Of a stretch of 8,730 nucleotides of DNA, positions 1 through 5,131 are shown piece by piece; position 1 is the first letter of the stretch, and every line of letters starts with the position of its first letter. Location of the stretch: positions 1 to 8,730 of the forward strand of contig JAURBD010000066.1 in the NCBI GenBank assembly GCA_030829155.1. The letters are read 5' to 3'. Source of the stretch: Flavobacteriaceae bacterium. GTDB taxonomy: Bacteria > Bacteroidota > Bacteroidia > Flavobacteriales > Flavobacteriaceae. A program made the translations under genes and the position numbers. Below the pieces are notes generated by a model. The model ran no database searches. It was not told the origin of the DNA and saw nothing but the letters and a program-made list of their open reading frames with translations.

Positions 1-178
1 CATAGACTAAATTTCCTGAAGAGATTTTGATGTTACCCTCATGTTGACCTGTTACTTTCTTGGCTAACCAATGGATGGAGCTTTCAGTTGTATTAATTGT
101 TTTTTCTTGTGCTTCTGCCTTTTGAAGGTTCAAAAGAATTACGATTAATAAAAATAATGATGTAATTGTCTTTTTCAT
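1..178 (-). CDS. YceI-family periplasmic protein, N-terminal part (runs off left edge)
   Basis: Reading the minus strand from ATG at 178 gives 59 codons open to the window edge; the gene is cut by the window, not broken. Residues 1-24 form a signal peptide (MKKT, a hydrophobic run rich in L/I/V, then KAEAQ). The mature protein begins EKTINTTESSIHWLAKKVTG, and the W-x-x-K-K-V-T-G-x-H-x-G spacing followed by alternating polar/hydrophobic strands is typical of the YceI lipid-binding beta-barrel (lipocalin-like fold binding polyisoprenoids). The start lies 24 bases after the stop of the MarR-family gene on the same strand, so the two are probably co-transcribed and the regulator may control this gene. 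Family assignment rests on about 35 mature residues; the ligand and role are unknown. Confidence 0.72.
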   Translation of the reverse strand, partial: MKKTITSLFLLIVILLNLQKAEAQEKTINTTESSIHWLAKKVTGQHEGNIKISSGNLVY

Positions 179-202
179 TTTTTTGAATGTTAATATTAAT
201 AT

Positions 203-637
203 TTAGTTTACTTGTGTAGTTTGTATTTTAGAAAGAATTCTAATTAGTTCTTTTTTTTCATCAAGTTTTAGTTTTTTTAAAATAAAACTTTCTTTGCTGT
301 TTAGCAGATCATCAATTGAATCTAATAATTGAAGACCACTATTTGTTATGTAAATTTCAATCTTACGACGATTGTTTTCGCATATATTTCTTTTTACAAA
401 TCCTTTTAGAATAAGTTTGTCGATCAATCGAGTAGTGTTACTCATTTTATGAACCATTCGCTCTTGAATTGTTGACAAATTAGCAGGTTTTCCTTTTTGA
501 CCTCTGAGGATACGTAGAACATTGAATTGTGGTAACGAGATGTCAAATTTTTTAAATAGTGATGATAATTCATCGTTGATTTTGTATCCAGTTTTTAGAA
601 TGCTAATTACTGTATCTCTAATTATCTGCTCTTCCAT
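203..637 (-). CDS. MarR-family transcriptional regulator
   Basis: 144 residues, normal for MarR proteins. Order seen: N-terminal dimerisation helix (about 1-30), winged helix (about 35-100) with 'LPQFNVLRIL' opening the DNA-binding domain, a recognition-helix region 'MSNTTRLIDKLILKGFVKR' (65-83) and a wing with 'NNRRKIEIYIT' (88-98), then a C-terminal dimerisation helix. The wing carries the only cysteine (Cys86), so a one-cysteine redox sensor is possible but unproven. The effector is unknown. The ATG at 637 is about 20 bases below a TATATTTG -7 box, and a perfect palindrome overlaps that box, pointing to autorepression. The YceI-family gene follows 24 bases downstream in the same direction; a rhodanese gene is divergent upstream. 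The family call is firm; the target genes are inferred from layout. Confidence 0.92.
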   Translation of the reverse strand: MEEQIIRDTVISILKTGYKINDELSSLFKKFDISLPQFNVLRILRGQKGKPANLSTIQERMVHKMSNTTRLIDKLILKGFVKRNICENNRRKIEIYITNSGLQLLDSIDDLLNSKESFILKKLKLDEKKELIRILSKIQTTQVN

Positions 638-653
638 CTATTGTCGCTACAAA

Positions 654-669
654 ATTTGTATATACAAAT
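654..669. promoter_or_regulatory. Perfect 16-bp palindrome, probable MarR operator
   Basis: ATTTGTATATACAAAT is its own exact reverse complement. It lies 17 bases upstream of the MarR-family start codon and overlaps four bases of the TATATTTG -7 box at 665-672. Size and symmetry match typical MarR-dimer operators, so binding here would block the promoter of the regulator and YceI-family gene. Binding is inferred from position, not shown. Confidence 0.65.
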
Positions 670-692
670 ATATAAAATTAATTTAATTCAAA
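665..692 (-). promoter_or_regulatory. Promoter of the marR-type/YceI operon
   Basis: On the minus strand TATATTTG (665-672) fits the Bacteroidota -7 consensus TAnnTTTG. A TTTG (689-692) lies 16 bases upstream, slightly shorter than the usual 17-23 base gap. Transcription would start near 658, giving a leader of roughly 20 bases. The -7 box shares bases with the palindrome at 654-669. Confidence 0.6.
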
Positions 693-709
693 GTGTTTGA
701 AAAAAATAT

Positions 710-740
710 TTTGCTTACAAATTAAATCCAATTAAATTTG
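710..740 (+). promoter_or_regulatory. Promoter of the rhodanese gene
   Basis: TTTG (710-713), exactly 19 bases, then TAAATTTG (733-740) is a full match to the Bacteroidota promoter pattern. The expected start near 746 leaves a leader of only about 10 bases before the ATG at 757. It is divergent from the MarR-family promoter; the palindrome at 654-669 lies about 40 bases upstream, so shared control is possible but unsupported. Confidence 0.72.
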
Positions 741-756
741 GTTAAAACAATGAAGC

Positions 757-1068
757 ATGAATAATTTAAATCAAAAAGAATGGGTTACCCTAAAGATTGA
801 TAGTGAAGATTCAGTTCTTTTGGATGTCCGAACAGTAGAAGAATTTGAATCGGGCCATATTGAAGGTGCTCAACTTATGGATATTCAACATCCCAATGAA
901 TTTATGACTGCTGCACAAGCTTTGGATAAAAGTAAATCTTATTTTATCTACTGTCGCTCCGGGGCTCGAAGCGGCCAAGCATGTCAGCTTTTAAATCAAA
1001 TGGGAATAAAAGCTACCTATAACTTAGATGGAGGGATTTTATCATGGAACGGTGATGTGATTACTTAG
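757..1068 (+). CDS. Single-domain rhodanese-like protein (probable sulfurtransferase)
   Basis: 103 residues, one rhodanese domain. 'LLDVRTVEEFESGHIEGA' (21-38) is the classical N-terminal rhodanese motif. The active-site loop is C66-R-S-G-A-R-S, with the catalytic cysteine at 66 and arginines at 67 and 71; this six-residue loop is typical of thiosulfate or polysulfide sulfurtransferases of the GlpE/PspE type. The C-terminal 'YNLDGGILSWNG' also matches. There is no signal peptide, so it should be cytoplasmic. It would carry a persulfide on Cys66; the physiological sulfur donor and acceptor cannot be read from sequence. An ATG at 750 leads to a stop after four codons, so 757 is the start. The stop codon overlaps that of a gene remnant on the other strand (1065-1067). 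Confidence 0.9.
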   Translation: MNNLNQKEWVTLKIDSEDSVLLDVRTVEEFESGHIEGAQLMDIQHPNEFMTAAQALDKSKSYFIYCRSGARSGQACQLLNQMGIKATYNLDGGILSWNGDVIT

Positions 1069-1250
1069 CGTTTAATTCCTTGTATTTCTGTGTCCCAAAC
1101 TTGTGAAAGATGACTTTCTACATTTTTTGTGGAAGCATTAAAAGTTTCTATTAAGAAAACTTCAAACCACCCAGGGATACCTAATGGATATACTGGACCT
1201 GATTTTTTGATGCTTGAATCACCTATGATGGGCTTGGTGATTCCAGTTAA
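1065..1250 (-). pseudogene. Unidentified gene remnant, C-terminal about 60 codons
   Basis: Minus-strand frame ending at TAA (1065-1067) reads about 60 residues that look like the end of a real protein: TGITKPIIGDSSIKKSG, then YPLGIPGWFEVFLIETFN, then a helical tail ending WDTEIQGIKR. There is no start codon in a plausible position; the frame runs into unrelated sequence and a TGA just beyond about 1268. I do not recognise the family. The end is convergent with the rhodanese gene and overlaps its stop codon, a normal arrangement for an intact neighbour. The simplest reading is a 5'-deleted gene whose missing part was lost together with that of the adjacent DUF2851 gene. A competing plus-strand frame (GTG at 1129) covers the same bases, so strand choice rests on protein-like character only. 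Confidence 0.45.
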
Positions 1251-1356
1251 TACAGCCCTAGATTCGCAAAGTTTAATTCAATTAAAAACAAATTATTGCA
1301 ATTTAAAAAAATGTTTAAATTGCAACATAGGATATGCCCTTCTGGGTATCAAATAA
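1249..1356 (+). pseudogene. DUF2851-family gene remnant, C-terminal about 35 codons
   Basis: The plus-strand frame ending at TAA 1354-1356 has the pattern 'ALDSQSLIQLKTNYC' then 'KKCLNCNIGYALL', which I recognise as the extreme C-terminus of DUF2851-family proteins of Bacteroidota (D-S-Q-x-L-x-x-L-K, then a C-x-x-x-x-C-x-x-C-x-I-G signature). Intact members are about 400 residues, so over 90 percent is missing. The open frame continues upstream to a GTG at 1129 (75 residues in all), but that stretch does not resemble DUF2851 and overlaps a better-looking remnant on the other strand. The PspC gene starts 5 bases downstream, as expected if DUF2851 and PspC once formed one operon. Whether the short ORF is still translated is unknown; zinc binding by the cysteines is speculation. 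Confidence 0.55.
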
Positions 1357-1361
1357 TAAGT

Positions 1362-1580
1362 ATGAATAAAATAAGGCATTGGTTCGAAAAGTATGGTTTT
1401 GAAGTAAGTAACCGCCTGGCAGATCGTTTGGGGATGAAAGTTAAAAACGTACGTTTATTTTTTATTTATGCCTCTTTTGCAACATTCGGAGGTTTTTTTG
1501 GACTCTATTTGACTTTGGCTTTTTGGATGAAAATGAAAGATATGATTTATACGAAACGGACATCAGTTTTTGACTTATAA
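1362..1580 (+). CDS. Small PspC-domain membrane protein
   Basis: 72 residues from the ATG at 1362, matching a bare PspC domain. 'EVSNRLADRLGMKVKNVRLFFIYASF' (14-39) corresponds to the PspC core in which a short amphipathic helix with the 'LAD.LG' turn leads into a membrane segment. One hydrophobic segment spans about 32-56, with the G43-G44 pair conserved in the family, followed by a basic tail, so it should sit in the inner membrane. The open frame extends upstream to 1296, but those codons lie inside the DUF2851 remnant and do not look like PspC; 1362 is the better start. PspC proteins elsewhere take part in envelope-stress signalling; no other psp genes are visible, so the specific role is open. 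It now follows a degraded first gene and may rely on another promoter. Confidence 0.78.
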   Translation: MNKIRHWFEKYGFEVSNRLADRLGMKVKNVRLFFIYASFATFGGFFGLYLTLAFWMKMKDMIYTKRTSVFDL

Positions 1581-1622
1581 ACATGTTGTCTTAAAAATGA
1601 AAATTCCAATACAGTCCTAAAA

Positions 1623-1694
1623 AAATAAGTATCCAAAATCCATGCCCTATAAATTTGTTATGTTGGGAAATTTTTAGATATTGGACACCTACTT
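1623..1694. repeat. Imperfect 20-bp inverted repeat upstream of the symporter gene
   Basis: Arms 1623-1642 and 1675-1694 match at 15 of 20 positions, separated by 32 bases. Four of the five mismatches would be G-U pairs in RNA copied from the minus strand, giving 19 of 20 pairs there, followed by seven U residues. In plus-strand RNA the same four positions are A-C mismatches. It could be a minus-strand terminator, the ends of a small decayed element, or chance. A TAAATTTG box (1650-1657) that might serve as the symporter -7 element lies in the loop but has no good -33 partner. Confidence 0.4.
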
Positions 1695-1714
1695 GAAATT
1701 GATAATTATTCTTC

Positions 1715-3325
1715 ATGAAAACTATAACAAACAAACCAAAACTTCTCACAACTCTTTTACTACTCTTTTCAACTCCTCTAATTTTTGCACAAGAAAAAGG
1801 ATTGGATGAGCAAATTAATGAAGCATTTACCCCGATAGCTAATTGGTGGGAAGGTTTAGTACTTCATAATTTTCCTGGAACAGAAATTCCGACAATCATT
1901 TTTTTATTGGTTGGAGGAGCCTTGTTTTTTACCATTTACTTCGGCTTTATTAATGTTAGAAGATTTCCAATGGCAATTAATACGGTTCGTGGTAAATATG
2001 ATGCTTTAGATCATCACAGTTCAGGAAATCCTGATTTAGCAATCGATGGAGATATAAAAGACGCTATTTCTGATGAAAATGAAGAGGGGGAAGTTAGTCA
2101 CTTTCAGGCATTAGCCACTGCAGTATCAGGAACGGTTGGTAATGGCAACATTGCGGGTGTTGCTTTAGCAATTGCAGTTGGTGGTCCAGGAGCTACCTTT
2201 TGGATGATTCTTTGCGGATTGATTGGTATGTCTACAAAATTTGTTGAATGTACTTTAGGGGTTAAATACAGAGATATAGGTGAAGATGGAACTGTTTACG
2301 GTGGGCCAATGTACTACCTGACCAGAGGATTAGAGGAAAAAGGTTTTGCAAAATTAGGGAAGTTTTTGGCCGTAGTTTTTGCCCTTCTTTGTATTGGTGC
2401 CTCATTTGGTGGTGGAAATGCCGCTCAGTCAAATCAGGCTGCTATGCAACTGGTTGAATCTTTTGGAATGACAGGCGGAAATGCTAGAACTATTATAGGA
2501 GTAATTATGATGATTATTGTAGGGGTAATTATCATTGGAGGAATAAAAAGGATTGCTTCAGTTACTGAAAAAGTAGTACCCTTCATGGCATTGATGTATG
2601 TACTTGCATGTATTTACATCATTTTGAGTAACTTTTCATTTATTGATGACGCTTTTGGAATGATTTTTTCACAAGCATTCAATCCTCAAGCTGGACTTGG
2701 TGGTCTTTTGGGAGTTTTGATTACTGGATTTAGGCGCGCAGCTTTTTCTAATGAAGCAGGTGCTGGTTCTGCATCTATTGCCCATTCGGCAGTTAAAACA
2801 AAATACCCGGCTTCGGAGGGTCTAGTAGCACTTTTAGAACCTTTCATTGACACCGTGGTTATTTGTACTATGACCGCACTGGTAATCATTATATTTAATG
2901 GTGATAGTACTGTATTTACCTATGGAGGTGAGGGAGGTAAAGTTCTTATTGATGGACTTGAAGTTGAAGGTGCAGGAATTACTGCTGCAGCTTTTGCTAA
3001 ATATATTTCATTTTCTGGCCCTTTCTTAACAATTGCGGTAGTTTTATTTGCTGTATCAACCATGATTTCGTGGTCTTATTATGGTCTTCAGTCCTGGATG
3101 TTTGTTTTTGGAAAAAGTAAAATATCAGATTTAACATACAAATCTTTATTTCTAATTTTTATTGTAATTGGAGCTGCTGGAGATATGTCTTCTGTTTGGG
3201 CATTTTCAGATGCCATGATACTTGCATTAGTATTTCCAAACATGATAGGACTTTTGATTCTTTTCCCTAAAGTGAAGGAAGAATTGAATAAATATTTAAA
3301 AGCTACAGAAAGTATCACTAGTTAA
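1715..3325 (+). CDS. Alanine/glycine:cation symporter (AGCS family)
   Basis: 536 residues. A signal-peptide-like N-terminus (MKTITNKPK, a hydrophobic run, then FAQEKG, about 1-26) is common in Bacteroidota members. Next comes the family opening 'LDEQINEAFTPIANWWEGLV' and multiple hydrophobic segments. The signature GGPGATFWM (P158, F162, W163) sits just before 'GMSTKFVECTLGVKYR', and the downstream 'GFRRAAFSNEAGAGSASIAHSA' is the other strongly conserved AGCS stretch. These proteins import alanine or glycine with Na+ (sometimes H+) across the inner membrane; substrate preference cannot be told here. A charged insert after the second segment (about 95-125, rich in D/E) is exposed and variable. 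The ATG at 1715 is the only sensible start because the signal sequence follows directly. It stands alone: 134 bases to the PspC gene and a gene remnant just behind. Confidence 0.93.
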   Translation: MKTITNKPKLLTTLLLLFSTPLIFAQEKGLDEQINEAFTPIANWWEGLVLHNFPGTEIPTIIFLLVGGALFFTIYFGFINVRRFPMAINTVRGKYDALDHHSSGNPDLAIDGDIKDAISDENEEGEVSHFQALATAVSGTVGNGNIAGVALAIAVGGPGATFWMILCGLIGMSTKFVECTLGVKYRDIGEDGTVYGGPMYYLTRGLEEKGFAKLGKFLAVVFALLCIGASFGGGNAAQSNQAAMQLVESFGMTGGNARTIIGVIMMIIVGVIIIGGIKRIASVTEKVVPFMALMYVLACIYIILSNFSFIDDAFGMIFSQAFNPQAGLGGLLGVLITGFRRAAFSNEAGAGSASIAHSAVKTKYPASEGLVALLEPFIDTVVICTMTALVIIIFNGDSTVFTYGGEGGKVLIDGLEVEGAGITAAAFAKYISFSGPFLTIAVVLFAVSTMISWSYYGLQSWMFVFGKSKISDLTYKSLFLIFIVIGAAGDMSSVWAFSDAMILALVFPNMIGLLILFPKVKEELNKYLKATESITS

Positions 3326-3337
3326 ATTTTTTTATTA

Positions 3338-3499
3338 ATGTTAATCATCGGTTTTCAGATTTTCCAAGAATATGGATTAGACACTTTAGTTACTCAAAGA
3401 GTTTTTGAGCGATTCAATATTCAGGTTTTTATAAATAGGGTGAAGAAGATTAATAAAGTAACTTTAGAAGAGCTTCAAGTAGTTTCATATCTAACCTAA
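3338..3499 (+). pseudogene. ComEA-like helix-hairpin-helix gene remnant (53 codons)
   Basis: An ATG at 3338 opens a 53-codon frame to TAA 3497-3499. It reads 'GFQIFQEYGLDTLVTQRVFE' followed by 'RFNIQV', 'VKKINKVTLEELQ' and 'VSYLT'. From memory this follows the repeat pattern of flavobacterial ComEA-type helix-hairpin-helix proteins: G-G-F-x(n)-Q-x-x-E-x-Y-G-L-D...V-x-x-R-x-x-x-x-F-x-(I/V) and then x-K-I-N-x-x-T-x-E-E-L-x-x-x-x-Y-(L/I). Such proteins are nearly 300 residues with several repeats, so this is an internal fragment without N- or C-terminus. The stretch around 'KKINKVT' looks a couple of residues short. It starts 13 bases after the symporter stop and occupies the place before the acyl-CoA dehydrogenase gene where an intact copy is expected. 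Probably a decaying gene; a functional micro-protein is less likely. Confidence 0.55.
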
Positions 3500-3586
3500 T
3501 AAAGAGACAAAAAAAATAATTAGAATTTGTACAAGTAAACCATATTTAAATTTAGTGGATTTCTTTTTATAGATGGATTTTGATTC

Positions 3587-3617
3587 CTTGAAAATTGAAA
3601 GATTAACCTTATATTTG
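3587..3617 (+). promoter_or_regulatory. Promoter of the acyl-CoA dehydrogenase gene
   Basis: CTTG (3587-3590), 19 bases, then TATATTTG (3610-3617) matches the Bacteroidota promoter pattern. The expected start near 3623 leaves a leader of about 10 bases before ATG 3633. The gene is therefore probably transcribed independently of the remnant and symporter upstream. Confidence 0.7.
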
Positions 3618-3632
3618 TACTAAAGTTTATTT

Positions 3633-4790
3633 ATGAACCCAACTACCTATTCTTACAAAACTTCTGAGACTTTGGATCTAATTTCCGAGTCGGCAAGGGG
3701 TTTTGCACTTCAACACATCAAGCCTTACGTTCGAGAATGGGATGAAGCTCAACACTTTCCCCTTGACCTCATGCGAAAAGCAGCTGAGTTAGGTTTTCTT
3801 GGAATTTTAATTCCAGAGGAATACGGAGGCTCTGGCCTGGGTTACCATGAATATATTTCGGTTATAGAACAAATTTCAATCATAGACCCATCTATTGGTT
3901 TATCGATAGCAGCGCATAATTCACTTTGTACAAATCACATTTATCTTTTTGGAAATGAGTCCCAGCGTTTAAAATGGCTGCCTAAATTGTGTTCAGGGGA
4001 ATATATTGGAGCATGGGGTCTAACTGAGCATAATACAGGTTCTGATGCAAAAGGGATGAATACTACTGCCAAAAAACAAGGAGATTCTTGGGTATTAAAC
4101 GGTACTAAAAACTTTATTACGCATGGTAAAAGTGGTCATATTGCTATAGTAATTGCTCGAAATGGAGATAAAGGTCATAGCAGAGGAATGACTGCATTCG
4201 TTGTAGAACGTTCTACTCCGGGATTTGGTTATGGAAAAAAAGAAGATAAATTGGGAATGCGAGCCTCAGAAACAGCAGAGATGGTTTTTGACAATTGTAT
4301 TATTCCTGATGAAAATAGACTGGGAGAAGTAGGAGAAGGCTTTGTTCAATCCATGAAAATATTGGACGGAGGTCGAATATCTATTGGGGCTCTATCCCTG
4401 GGTATTGCAAAAGGTGCATATGAAGCTTCACTTCAATATTCAAAAGAGAGAAAACAGTTTGGAAAACCCATTAGTTCCTTTCAAGGCATTTCTTTTAAAC
4501 TGGCTGAAATCGCTACTCAAATTGAAGCCTCAGAATTGCTTATACACAAAGCTGCTTCTGATAAGATTAAAGGTGAAAATATCACAAAAATTGGAGCTAT
4601 GGCTAAGATGTATGCTTCTGAAGTCTGTGTAAAGGTTGCCAGTGAAGCCGTTCAGATTCACGGGGGATATGGATTTACTAAAGATTTTCCAGTAGAAAAG
4701 TTTTATCGGGATTCAAAACTCTGCACAATAGGTGAGGGAACCACAGAAATCCAGAAACTAGTAATCTCCAGAGAACTCCTAAGAGATTAA
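3633..4790 (+). CDS. Acyl-CoA dehydrogenase (short/medium-chain type)
   Basis: 385 residues, the usual length. The N-terminal helical domain runs to about 120, with 'LGFLGILIPEEYGGSGLGYHEY' being the family's G-x-x-G-x-x-x-P-E-x-Y-G-G-x-G-x stretch. The beta domain opens with 'WGLTEHNTGSD', the FAD/substrate motif. The C-terminal helical domain contains 'GRISIGALSLGIAKGAYEAS', 'RKQFGKPISSFQG' and 'QIHGGYGFTKDFPVEKFYRD'. The active-site segment IGEGTTEIQ places the predicted catalytic base at Glu368, where short- and medium-chain enzymes have it. The reaction is alpha,beta-dehydrogenation of an acyl-CoA with electrons passed to electron-transfer flavoprotein, in fatty-acid or branched-chain amino-acid breakdown; chain length cannot be fixed. 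It is cytoplasmic with its own promoter, 79 bases before rpsU. Nothing is missing. Confidence 0.94.
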   Translation: MNPTTYSYKTSETLDLISESARGFALQHIKPYVREWDEAQHFPLDLMRKAAELGFLGILIPEEYGGSGLGYHEYISVIEQISIIDPSIGLSIAAHNSLCTNHIYLFGNESQRLKWLPKLCSGEYIGAWGLTEHNTGSDAKGMNTTAKKQGDSWVLNGTKNFITHGKSGHIAIVIARNGDKGHSRGMTAFVVERSTPGFGYGKKEDKLGMRASETAEMVFDNCIIPDENRLGEVGEGFVQSMKILDGGRISIGALSLGIAKGAYEASLQYSKERKQFGKPISSFQGISFKLAEIATQIEASELLIHKAASDKIKGENITKIGAMAKMYASEVCVKVASEAVQIHGGYGFTKDFPVEKFYRDSKLCTIGEGTTEIQKLVISRELLRD

Positions 4791-4801
4791 ATCAAGAAAA
4801 G

Positions 4802-4832
4802 TTAGTTTTATCTAAAAGGATTTTTATCTTTG
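4802..4832 (+). promoter_or_regulatory. Probable rpsU promoter
   Basis: TATCTTTG (4825-4832) is a full match to the TAnnTTTG -7 box. TTAG (4802-4805) lies 19 bases upstream and is only a partial match to the -33 element. Start near 4838 would give a leader of about 30 bases carrying the strong Shine-Dalgarno. Confidence 0.55.
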
Positions 4833-4852
4833 CTACCTATTTTATTTTAACG

Positions 4853-4862
4853 AAAGGAGGTG
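4853..4862 (+). promoter_or_regulatory. rpsU: Very strong Shine-Dalgarno of rpsU
   Basis: AAAGGAGGTG pairs over ten bases with the 16S rRNA tail (CACCUCCUUU). The GGAGG core lies 9 bases before ATG 4870. No other gene in the window has such a site; Flavobacteriia normally do not use them because the anti-Shine-Dalgarno is hidden on the ribosome with help from bS21. A strong site on the bS21 gene itself fits the autogenous control described in Flavobacterium johnsoniae. Confidence 0.82.
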
Positions 4863-4869
4863 CATTATT

Positions 4870-5064
4870 ATGTTGATTATACCAATTAAAGAAGGAGAAA
4901 ATATCGATAGAGCTTTAAAACGTTTTAAGCGAAAATTTGATAAAACAGGCGGAATGCGTCAGTTACGTACGCGAAAGCAGTTTACTAAACCTTCTGTAAA
5001 AAACAGAGTAAAAATTCAAAAAGCACAATACATCCAGAAACTTAGAGACGCTGAAAACATCTAA
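4870..5064 (+). CDS. rpsU: 30S ribosomal protein bS21
   Basis: 64 residues, the usual length for this class. 'MLIIPIKEGENIDRALKRFK' followed by 'RKFDKTGGMRQLRTRKQFTK' and 'KAQYIQKLR' is the Bacteroidota bS21 pattern, dense in lysine and arginine. bS21 sits on the small-subunit platform near the 3' end of 16S rRNA and, in Flavobacteriia, helps hide the anti-Shine-Dalgarno sequence. The start is fixed by the Shine-Dalgarno at 4853-4862. A perfect-stem intrinsic terminator follows 21 bases after the stop, so it is probably mostly a single-gene transcript, with limited read-through to xerC. Expected control: ribosomes lacking bS21 translate this mRNA better, restoring bS21 supply (known in the group; inferred here from the leader). 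Confidence 0.96.
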   Translation: MLIIPIKEGENIDRALKRFKRKFDKTGGMRQLRTRKQFTKPSVKNRVKIQKAQYIQKLRDAENI

Positions 5065-5085
5065 GTTATTTGTTGTTAAAAAATT

Positions 5086-5131
5086 AAACGTTATTATTTA
5101 AAGTTTTAACTTTGAGTAATAACGTTTTTTT
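5086..5131 (+). terminator. Intrinsic terminator after rpsU, abutting xerC
   Basis: AAACGTTATTA (5086-5096) and TAATAACGTTT (5117-5127) form a perfect 11-bp stem, with an inner AAAGT/ACTTT stem in the loop, and the T run continues to 5131. The xerC ATG begins at 5132, the next base. Read-through RNA would hold the xerC start against a stable hairpin, with no room for a separate ribosome-binding site. Confidence 0.85.
5107..5114 (+). promoter_or_regulatory. Candidate xerC -7 box inside the terminator loop
   Basis: TAACTTTG matches TAnnTTTG and is followed about 18 bases later by the xerC ATG, the distance seen for the other promoters in this window. No TTG is found at the proper -33 distance (5084-5087 is TTAA), so the call is tentative. 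Confidence 0.35.

Noticed and set aside
1129..1356. 75-codon plus-strand ORF starting at GTG as a complete gene
   Set aside because: Only the last 35 codons resemble a known family (DUF2851 end). The first part overlaps a better-looking minus-strand remnant and has a GTG start without support.
1296..1361. Upstream extension of the PspC gene
   Set aside because: These codons lie within the DUF2851 remnant and do not resemble PspC; the ATG at 1362 gives a normal bare PspC domain.
2686..2889. Minus-strand ORF inside the symporter gene
   Set aside because: Opposite-strand shadow of a strongly conserved symporter segment; no family features.
3088..3318. Minus-strand ORF at the symporter 3' end
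   Set aside because: Shadow of the symporter coding frame, with no recognisable domain or promoter.
4384..4632. Plus-strand ORF inside the acyl-CoA dehydrogenase gene
   Set aside because: Out-of-frame shadow; the in-frame protein is fully conserved through this stretch.
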